Below are positions 21,714 to 29,209 of a stretch of DNA of 29,209 nucleotides, one piece after another. Under the pieces are notes generated by a model. The model did no database searches, was not told the DNA's origin, and saw only the letters and a list, made by a program, of their open reading frames with translations. Source of the stretch: an uncultured Brevundimonas sp. (GTDB lineage Bacteria; Pseudomonadota; Alphaproteobacteria; Caulobacterales; Caulobacteraceae); contig CAMPGL010000006.1 of assembly GCA_946885435.1 (NCBI GenBank), positions 1 to 29,209 of the forward strand. The letters run 5' to 3'. Made by a program: the position numbers and the translations under genes. Position 1 is the stretch's first letter, and each line of letters begins with the position of its first letter.

Positions 21714-23117
21714 TCACGCCGAGGCGGCTGCTGTTAGCCGGGCCGTCGGGCGGCCTCGCGAATCGCCCGATGAGTTCTCCGCCTGGCTGGCCGCACGCTC
21801 CGCGCGGGTCTCGCGCCAGGTCCGACCTGTCGCCGCAAGCCGCGCCTCCTGGCCGGTGAAGCCCTCCCACCGCATGAGAGTTGTGTCGACATACTTGGGG
21901 TCGAGCTCGACGACGCGGGCTCGACGCTCAAGCTGTTCGGCGGCAAGCAGGGTGGTGCCGCTGCCTGCAAACAAGTCGAGCACGAGATCACCCCGATCCG
22001 TAGAGTCGAGGAGCGCATCGCGCACCAGGGCCAAAGGCTTGACCGTGGGATGCATGTCGCGAGCCTGGGCCTTGGAGGCTCCAGCGCCGATCATTCCCTC
22101 ATAGGTCCAGACATTGGATCGGTTGCGACCATGGACCCCAAGCTCGACCCGGTTTCGATGTGACGCGACGCCCTTTTTGAACAGGAAGATCAGCTCGTGC
22201 TGCGAGCGATAGAAGCTGCCCATGCCCGGCGTCGCCTTGTCCCAGACGATCAGGTTGAGGAGCTCCAGGCCGACGTCCCGAGCCGCCTGGGCCGTGGGCG
22301 CAAGATGGCGCCAATCCATGCAGAAATAGCATAGGCCGCCTTCGGCCATGGCTTTGTACGCCGTTTGAAGAGAGGCGGCGAGGAACTCGGCGAAGGCCTC
22401 AGGGGCCATCTCCCCCGACGCCATAATGAACTCTCCGTGATGCGCCCGGCTCGTGACGTGCCCTTTGATCGGCACGTTGTAGGGCGGGTCCGTAAAGACC
22501 GTTCTGACGTGCTGCCCTTGCAAGAGCTCTTCCAGGACGTCGGGCCGTGTTGCGTCGGCGCACATGAGGCGGTGTTCCCCCAGCAGCCAAAGGTCGCCCG
22601 GGCGCGCTACCGGCTCGACGGGCGCGGCGGGCAACGGCGGCTCCTTGCTGGATCTCAGGTCGCCTGAGAGGACTAGGGCGTCGATCCGTGGAGCGCTAAG
22701 GCCCGTGAGCTCCAGACTGAAGTCGAGCTCAAGTTTGTTTAGCTCCGACAGTTCTATTGAGAGCGCATCCTGATCCCAACCGGCCTTGCGCGCGAACTCC
22801 GTCTCGGCGATCCGGAAGCCTCGCATTTTCGCCTCATCAAGGTGAAGGATGCGCAGGCATGGGACTTTAGCGAACCCCAGTCGTCTCGCGGCCTCCAGGC
22901 GCGCCGCGCCACAGACCACCCGATATTGCGCGTCAATGAGTAGGGGCGTGTTCAGGCCAAAGGCGGTTATGGCGCGCGCCAGAGCGTCGATGTCGGCTGA
23001 GCGGTGCTGCTTTAGCGCGCGGCCGAAGGGCTTCAGCGAAGCTATGGGTAGATTCTCGATCGACGGTTCAGCCTCGGGTCTATCGGGCTGGGCGTGACGG
23101 GATGGCAGGGTGGACAT
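21714..23117 (-). CDS. ParB-like nuclease domain/DNA methyltransferase fusion
   Basis: A 467-residue two-domain protein. Residues about 18-100 form a ParB/Srx-type N domain with the CGAARLEAARRLG box (69-81). Residues about 170-460 are an amino-methyltransferase of the beta group, with the catalytic DPPYN at 210-214 before the SAM-binding FAGSGTT at 383-389 and a target-recognition segment between them. It should methylate an adenine N6 or cytosine N4 in a short site; specificity is unknown. The C-terminal tail is basic and low complexity. No restriction endonuclease gene is adjacent, so it is a phage-type orphan methylase, perhaps protecting or marking DNA before packaging. The ATG at 23117 is preceded by GGAGAG; the upstream extension is not protein-like. 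Confidence 0.88.
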   Translation of the reverse strand: MSTLPSRHAQPDRPEAEPSIENLPIASLKPFGRALKQHRSADIDALARAITAFGLNTPLLIDAQYRVVCGAARLEAARRLGFAKVPCLRILHLDEAKMRGFRIAETEFARKAGWDQDALSIELSELNKLELDFSLELTGLSAPRIDALVLSGDLRSSKEPPLPAAPVEPVARPGDLWLLGEHRLMCADATRPDVLEELLQGQHVRTVFTDPPYNVPIKGHVTSRAHHGEFIMASGEMAPEAFAEFLAASLQTAYKAMAEGGLCYFCMDWRHLAPTAQAARDVGLELLNLIVWDKATPGMGSFYRSQHELIFLFKKGVASHRNRVELGVHGRNRSNVWTYEGMIGAGASKAQARDMHPTVKPLALVRDALLDSTDRGDLVLDLFAGSGTTLLAAEQLERRARVVELDPKYVDTTLMRWEGFTGQEARLAATGRTWRETRAERAASQAENSSGDSRGRPTARLTAAASA

Positions 23118-23731
23118 AAAAGGCTCTCCGAAGAAGCTGGCGGCTCGACGGTCAGTCGCCGTTGTGCAGGCGGTCCTCGTGCAAGCGGCCAAGGTGGAGC
23201 GTCACCGGCGCGGGGCATCGCCGCGTCGCCGGACGGCGCCGTTCCAGGTTGGGAAGAGCCGCTGATGCCCGGTGCCCACGGATGAGCTTTGTGCTGCTGC
23301 GGCGGATCGAAGATGGAGGCGGGGGTCGGCTTAGTTCAAGTGCGACGCCCCGGATAATTTCGGGCGCGCCACCTTCCAAAGCCGTCCCCGGTCGAACCCC
23401 GAGTTTGGCGGGTGCGGCCGTCATCCCTTCCGGATCTGCGCTAACGCCCCTTGGCGAGCGCCGGTAGCACTAGGTCCAGCTCGTCGGTTCCGACGAAGCC
23501 TCCCAAGCAGGCTGCGCTTTGCGTGCTCCCCTAAGGTCCGCTTCCAGATCGACCGGCGCTTCCCTGAAGTTCGGCAGGACGTTCCCTGTTCCTGGATGAC
23601 CTGAACGGGCGCGGACCAGACTTGGCCGTTGAGGGACAACGGTCGCCGTGAACCGCGACCCGTCGAAAGGTCTCGCCGAGTTCCCTGTTCTTCCCTGCTT
23701 GCACCCTTGCGCTGGGGGCCGCGCAACCGAT
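23118..23731. other. Gene-free interval upstream of the methyltransferase
   Basis: About 610 bp. Frames on both strands (23152-23424, 23162-23467, 23421-23726, 23470-23829) overlap one another and are Arg/Pro-rich. The minus frame ending HLGRLHEDRLHNGD with a stop near 23152 has a protein-like last 15 residues and might be the end of a decayed upstream gene. No RNA gene or repeat is recognised. Confidence 0.4.
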
Positions 23732-23929
23732 TTATTCGGCCCGTCTGCCAGACGGCGGTTCAAGCGGCGTCCAATGGCTGGGCTCCGGAAGAAGCGAGTA
23801 GTCATAAGCGCCCATATAGGCGGGACCACTATTGTCGATATGGCGGACCGCGACGTGATACTCGCCGTCGGCGAACATCAGAAAGAGCCCCGTCGGCTCT
23901 TGGTCTTCCACCGAAATCCATCTGTCCAT
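23732..23929 (-). CDS. DUF551-like small protein, 65 aa
   Basis: A 65-residue protein starting MDRWISVEDQEPTG and ending SHWTPLEPP. The opening 'WISVxDxxP' and the closing 'HWxPLxxPP' with a 'VAVRHI' strand between are the marks of DUF551, a small domain found mostly in phage and prophage genes and of unknown function. The ATG at 23929 has an excellent GGAGGGG three to four bases upstream; an in-frame start at 23959 adds 10 residues without a good ribosome site. It is transcribed in the same direction as the methyltransferase/DUF5681/terminase group, 0.6 kb upstream, and may be a leftover of the same element. Confidence 0.65.
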   Translation of the reverse strand: MDRWISVEDQEPTGLFLMFADGEYHVAVRHIDNSGPAYMGAYDYSLLPEPSHWTPLEPPSGRRAE

Positions 23930-23954
23930 CGTCCCCTCCGACCAGACATTCTTG

Positions 23955-23974
23955 GTCACTGTGACAAGCTTGTC
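23955..23974. promoter_or_regulatory. Overlapping palindromes in the galE/DUF551 divergent region
   Basis: GTCACTGTGAC (23955-23965) and GACAAGCTTGTC (23963-23974) are both perfect palindromes and share three bases. They lie between two divergent genes, 26 bp upstream of the DUF551-like start and about 105 bp upstream of galE. That placement suits an operator for a dimeric repressor, though no cognate regulator is identified. Confidence 0.35.
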
Positions 23975-24078
23975 CAGCGGAGCCGGTTGTTGGCCCAGTG
24001 CTCCTCAACGCCGTAACCTTTGCCTCTGCCAAGCATTTAGCCCGGGAAGTCACACACGGCGGAGGTCACGAGAAGTCT

Positions 24079-25086
24079 ATGAGAAACGGCGTGTTGGTGA
24101 CCGGCGGCGCCGGCTACGTGGGCTCACACGCCTGTCTGCGGCTGGCCGAGGCAGGCTTCAAACCCATCGTCTTCGATGACCTGTCGAACGGTCATGAGCG
24201 GTTCGTGCAATGGGGACCACTGGTGCGCGGCGACATTCGCGACCGCGCGGCGGTGGCCGCCGCCTTCGAGCAGTGGCGGCCGGTGGCCGTCATGCATTTC
24301 GCCGCCCTGATCGAGGTTGGGGAATCCGTAAAATATCCGGGCCGCTTCCATGAGACTAACGTCGGCGGCGCGGCCAATGTCATTCAGGCGGCGGCGGCCT
24401 CGGGCGTCGAGGCCTTCGTCTTCTCCTCGACCTGCGCGACATATGGCGACCCCGTGCGCGTGCCGATGGACGAAAACCATCCGCAGGCGCCGCTCAACCC
24501 CTACGGGCGCTCCAAGCTTATGGTCGAGCAGGTGCTGGCCGACATGGACACCTATTCAGGCCTGCGGTCGACCGCCCTTCGATACTTCAACGCCGCCGGA
24601 GCCGACCCCGAGGGCCGCATCGGCGAACGCCACGAACCGGAGACCCACGCCATCCCCCTACTGCTGCAGGCGGCCCTGGGCCGGCGGCAGGGCTTCTCGA
24701 TCTTCGGAACGGACTACAACACCCGCGATGGCACGGCCGTGCGCGACTATATCCACGTCCTGGACCTCGCCGACGCTCACGTCTCGGCGCTGAAGCGGCT
24801 GCTCGACGGCGGCTCATCGCAGGTGTTCAACCTTGGCACCGGGGCGGGGACGACGGTCCGCGAGCTGATCGACGCCATCGTCCGCGTCACGGGCCGTGAG
24901 GTGCAGGTCGCCGAGACCGGCCGGCGTCCGGGCGACGCGCCCGTTCTGGTGGCGGATAACAAGAAGGTGCGCGAGACACTGGGCTGGTCGCCGCGCTATG
25001 GACTGGACGACATCGTCGCGCACGCTTGGGACTGGCATTCGCGGCGTGAGGGGGAGGTCTTCGGACTTGGGGGAAATCCGGTTTGA
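24079..25086 (+). CDS. galE: UDP-glucose 4-epimerase
   Basis: A 335-residue GalE. The NAD motif is VTGGAGYVGSHA (7-18). The catalytic segment has SSTCATYG and YGRSK (Y142, K146). RYFNAAGADPEG, TRDGTAVRDYIHVLDLA and FNLGTGAGTTV are all conserved GalE blocks. It interconverts UDP-glucose and UDP-galactose, supplying UDP-galactose for surface glycans and galactose use. The ATG at 24079 begins directly before the Rossmann strand, with a GGAGG somewhat far upstream (24061-24065). The frame extends further up but without conserved sequence. The next gene overlaps its 3' end by 20 bp, so the two are likely co-translated. Confidence 0.93.
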   Translation: MRNGVLVTGGAGYVGSHACLRLAEAGFKPIVFDDLSNGHERFVQWGPLVRGDIRDRAAVAAAFEQWRPVAVMHFAALIEVGESVKYPGRFHETNVGGAANVIQAAAASGVEAFVFSSTCATYGDPVRVPMDENHPQAPLNPYGRSKLMVEQVLADMDTYSGLRSTALRYFNAAGADPEGRIGERHEPETHAIPLLLQAALGRRQGFSIFGTDYNTRDGTAVRDYIHVLDLADAHVSALKRLLDGGSSQVFNLGTGAGTTVRELIDAIVRVTGREVQVAETGRRPGDAPVLVADNKKVRETLGWSPRYGLDDIVAHAWDWHSRREGEVFGLGGNPV

Positions 25087-26224
25087 CGCCGTTCGCGCCT
25101 GGCTGTTCGGCCAGGCCCTGCCGTTCTGGGCGGAGCACGGGCTGGACGCCCCTGGCCGGGGCTTTCTCGAGCAGCTGACCCTTGACGGCCGGCCCAAGGA
25201 TCCCGGCTTCAAGCGGCTCAGGACCCAGGCCCGGCAGGTCTACGCCTTCTCTCACGCCGAGCTGCTCGGCTGGGACGGACCGGCGCGCGACCGAGCCGAC
25301 GCCGGCTGGCGGTTTCTTCTGTCGACGGAGTTTTCCGACGGTGGCTTCCCCAAGACGCTGAACGCCGACGGTTCGGTGCAGGACCCAGCCTTCGACCTCT
25401 ATGACCAGGCCTTCGCCATCTATGCGTCGGCCTGGCGGCGCAAGGCGACCGGCGAGGCCGAGGCGGAGGTCGTGGCTCACCGCACCCTCGACGCTGTCGA
25501 GCGCCGTCTTGGTCGAGCCGACCGCCTCGGCTTCCGCGCCTGCGACCCGGATCCCGGCGAGCTCGTCCAGAACCCGCACATGCACCTGCTGGAAGCCAGC
25601 CTCGCCTGGGTGGAGGCGACGGACGACCCGCGCTTCCGGGACCTAGCCGGCCGCATCCTCGACCTCTGCCTGCAGCGCTTCATGGAGGCCGATACAGGCG
25701 TGCTGGCCGAGCACTTCGACGCCGGCTGGCGTCCGGTCGCCGGCCAGCGCGGGCGTCTTGTCGAGCCCGGGCATCAGTACGAATGGGCCTGGCTGCTGGG
25801 ACGGGCCCAGGTCCTGCTCGGCCGCGATCTGGAGACGCCGGCCCGCGCCCTGCATGGCTTCGCCGCCCACCACGGCCATAACCCCCAGACCCGCCTGTGC
25901 TGGGACTGCGTCGACGCCGACAGCGGCCGACCGCTCAAGGCCACCTCGCGCAGCTGGGCCCAGACCGAGGCGCTGAAGGCCGAGCTGGCCCTGGGCGAGC
26001 ACTGGGGCGTGTTCAACCCCGCCCGCATCGCCGAGGCGGTCGACCTGCTGCTCGACCGCCATCTGGCCTGGGAGCCGGCCGGGACCTGGATGGACTGTTT
26101 CGACGCGGAGGGACGGCCCATCGCCGACCATATCCCGGCGAGCATCCTCTACCACGTGCTGCTCGCCTTCGCAGAGTTGCTACGGTTGCAGCCTCGGATC
26201 CAGGCCGGTCTCCTCCGTTCGTAG
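25067..26224 (+). CDS. AGE-family sugar epimerase/isomerase
   Basis: A protein of about 385 residues in the N-acylglucosamine 2-epimerase (AGE) superfamily, an (alpha/alpha)6 barrel that includes mannose/glucose isomerases such as YihS. Family residues are present: NPHMHLLEA (H171, H173) and EPGHQYEWAWLL (H236, E239), with a further SWAQTEALKAELAL block near residue 300. Substrate could be a free hexose, a hexose phosphate or an N-acylamino sugar. No ATG fits: the conserved protein begins right at the galE stop, and the best start is TTG at 25067 with GGAGG (25052-25056) upstream; GTG at 25046 is an alternative. Both overlap galE, implying coupling with it. Confidence 0.8.
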   Translation: MGEIRFDAVRAWLFGQALPFWAEHGLDAPGRGFLEQLTLDGRPKDPGFKRLRTQARQVYAFSHAELLGWDGPARDRADAGWRFLLSTEFSDGGFPKTLNADGSVQDPAFDLYDQAFAIYASAWRRKATGEAEAEVVAHRTLDAVERRLGRADRLGFRACDPDPGELVQNPHMHLLEASLAWVEATDDPRFRDLAGRILDLCLQRFMEADTGVLAEHFDAGWRPVAGQRGRLVEPGHQYEWAWLLGRAQVLLGRDLETPARALHGFAAHHGHNPQTRLCWDCVDADSGRPLKATSRSWAQTEALKAELALGEHWGVFNPARIAEAVDLLLDRHLAWEPAGTWMDCFDAEGRPIADHIPASILYHVLLAFAELLRLQPRIQAGLLRS

Positions 26225-26289
26225 GAAGCGGCGGCCGACCGGCGCCTGTAGCCCCTCCCGAGCGGCGCAAGGTCCGCGGAGGAGAGAAG

Positions 26290-26661
26290 ATGTCCAAAGC
26301 CCTCGTATCCGGCGGCCTGTTCGCGGCCACGGTTCTTGTCATGGCCGGCGCGGCCCAGGCCCAGACGATCCGGGCGCAGCCCGTGGACCCGCTGCAGCAA
26401 CGCCTCGCCGCCATCGAGGGCCGGCTGGACCGCCTGGCCGACACGGCCGGCGCCCAGGTGGTGGTGCTGCACCAGACGCAGGACTCCCTCCCACAGTGGC
26501 CCGCCAACACCGATACCTGGCCGAACAACAACCAGCGGGCGCAGGCCATCTGCGAGAGCGCGCTCGGTGACCGGTACGGACGCGTGCTTTCGCGGGAGCG
26601 CTCCTATGTGGAAGATCGGTACTACCTCAGCCGTATCGTCTGCGAGACCAGCTCAGACTAG
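26290..26661 (+). CDS. Small exported hypothetical protein, 123 aa
   Basis: The N terminus is a clear Sec signal peptide (about residues 1-24, ending AGAAQA before QTIRA). A short heptad-like helix follows (PLQQRLAAIEGRLDRLAD, about residues 33-50), then a mixed region with two cysteines (about 88 and 119) that could form a periplasmic disulfide. I do not recognise a family. The ATG at 26290 has GGAGGAGAG just upstream. It follows the AGE gene by 65 bp and precedes the lipoprotein gene by 61 bp, all on the plus strand, suggesting one transcript. Confidence 0.75.
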   Translation: MSKALVSGGLFAATVLVMAGAAQAQTIRAQPVDPLQQRLAAIEGRLDRLADTAGAQVVVLHQTQDSLPQWPANTDTWPNNNQRAQAICESALGDRYGRVLSRERSYVEDRYYLSRIVCETSSD

Positions 26662-26722
26662 ACGCGGCCCCTTCCCAGCCGTTCGGCAAAGCCGTAGGGA
26701 GCTCGGAGAACCGGAGTCTCTC

Positions 26723-27250
26723 ATGCGCCCTGCCCTCATCGTCGCCGCCTCGGCGGCCGCCCTTCTTTGCGCCTGCACGCCCGTCGTCCAGGGCGGACCG
26801 CCCATGCCGCTGTCGCCTGAGCTGGTGAGCACCGCGCGCGTGGACATGATCACCATGAGCAGCGCCTGGCTGCCCGCCGAGGACGACTTCTCGGACACCT
26901 TCACCGACGAGGTGCGCGAGGAGCTGTCGCGCTGCGCGACGGGATCACGGCCGCTGAACCTGCGGCTGCACGTCGACGACCTCGAGCGGGCCGATCGGTT
27001 GCAGGGCCTCCTGACCGGGACCGGCCGCCATTTCCTGGCGGCCACCGCGGAGTTCACCGATCCCGCGCGCGACAACGCGGTGGTGGGGCGTTTCCCGGTC
27101 ACGGTCGAAGCGCCGGTGACCGGCCGCGTGGCCGGCGCCCTGGCCGACCGCCAGATGGTGGTCTCCGAGGCCTGGGCGCGTGAACTGTGCCTGGAGGCCT
27201 TCGGTCGCAATCCGCGCGTTCCCGGCCCGCACAACGCCACGCCGGACTGA
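26723..27250 (+). CDS. Putative lipoprotein, 175 aa
   Basis: The signal sequence ends in ALLCAC, giving a probable lipobox with C18 as the lipidated residue; the -2 position is also cysteine, which is unusual. The mature part is soluble with an alternating beta/alpha pattern (LNLRLHVDDLERADRL, FPVTVEAPVTGRV), reminiscent of small periplasmic lipoproteins with unknown roles. Two further cysteines (in LSRCATG and ELCLEAF) may pair. The ATG at 26723 has GGAG (26713-26716) about six bases upstream. It is the last plus-strand gene before the acnA terminator. Confidence 0.75.
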   Translation: MRPALIVAASAAALLCACTPVVQGGPPMPLSPELVSTARVDMITMSSAWLPAEDDFSDTFTDEVREELSRCATGSRPLNLRLHVDDLERADRLQGLLTGTGRHFLAATAEFTDPARDNAVVGRFPVTVEAPVTGRVAGALADRQMVVSEAWARELCLEAFGRNPRVPGPHNATPD

Positions 27251-27257
27251 GCCTACG

Positions 27258-27288
27258 AAAAAAGGGGGCGCCGTCACCAGCGCCCCCT
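27258..27288 (-). terminator. Intrinsic terminator of acnA
   Basis: Stem AGGGGGCGC (27263-27271) / GCGCCCCCT (27280-27288) with an 8-nt loop. On the minus strand it is followed by TTTTTTCG. It lies about 20 bp past the aconitase stop and also just after the plus-strand lipoprotein gene, so it may serve both directions. Confidence 0.85.
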
Positions 27289-27308
27289 GATCCGTTCCGG
27301 TCTGGCCG

Positions 27309-29209
<1,901 letters not shown>

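Noticed and set aside
21109..22104. 331-residue plus-strand frame opposite DUF5681 and the methyltransferase
   Set aside because: Antisense shadow of two recognisable genes; no domain, Arg/Pro/Ser-rich.
23470..23829. 119-residue minus-strand frame overlapping the DUF551-like gene
   Set aside because: Low protein character and conflicts with the better supported DUF551-like frame with its strong ribosome site.

Overview
The window is GC-rich and gene-dense. It looks like the chromosome of an alphaproteobacterium, most likely in the Caulobacterales. This rests on a Ros/MucR-type regulator, a CpdR-like single-domain response regulator with the alphaproteobacterial basic tail, a ParB-methyltransferase/DUF5681/terminase trio and a Caulobacter-like -10 element. 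No rRNA, tRNA or CRISPR array was found, and the taxonomic call is inference from protein style only. Layout: the left edge holds the last codons of a probable prepilin peptidase, converging on a small hypothetical gene. From about 0.9 to 17.1 kb lies a surface-polysaccharide (O-antigen/capsule) locus in three blocks. Block 1 (962-6942, +) is a tightly coupled operon: ABC-2 exporter permease (Wzm-like), short ATPase (Wzt/KpsT-like), nucleotide-sugar dehydrogenase, GT4 glycosyltransferase, SAM methyltransferase and a convincing GDP-mannose 3,5-epimerase. It is closed by a convergent 725-residue multidomain GT2 protein (6958-9135, -) and a mucR-type gene (9350-9793, -). Block 2 is a lone cystathionine gamma-synthase-family PLP enzyme (10651-11937, +) between two long gene-poor stretches. 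Block 3 (12855-15890, +) is a three-gene nucleotide-sugar operon (RmlD-like reductase, WbjB/CapE-type dehydratase, WbjD/CapG-type 2-epimerase), best read as UDP-L-QuiNAc or a related 2-acetamido-2,6-dideoxy-L-sugar. It converges, 2 bp apart, with a PseC-like sugar aminotransferase (15893-17119, -). From 17.1 to 24.0 kb the sequence is accessory in character. It contains an isolated hypothetical gene, a single-domain response regulator whose stop codon sits inside a 14-bp stem hairpin, and a minus-strand phage-type module (ParB-like/DNA methyltransferase, DUF5681 protein, terminase large subunit) with no portal, capsid or tail genes. A DUF551-like small gene lies upstream of that module. Gene-free stretches of 0.4-0.9 kb are frequent here and carry several perfect hairpins. 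From 24.1 kb the sequence returns to compact core-like organisation: galE, an overlapping AGE-family sugar epimerase/isomerase with an apparent TTG start, two small exported proteins, then aconitase A on the minus strand, ended by a classical intrinsic terminator and truncated by the window end. Functionally, blocks 1 and 3 would make unusual activated sugars (a GDP-L-hexose, a uronate-type sugar, an L-configured 2-acetamido-6-deoxysugar, and a 4-amino sugar), add and methylate them, and export the polymer through the two-component ABC transporter. MucR is a plausible regulator by family and position. The most distinctive signals are the GDP-mannose 3,5-epimerase with its full catalytic set, the orphan packaging/methylation trio, and the series of strong hairpins in the gene-poor gaps.
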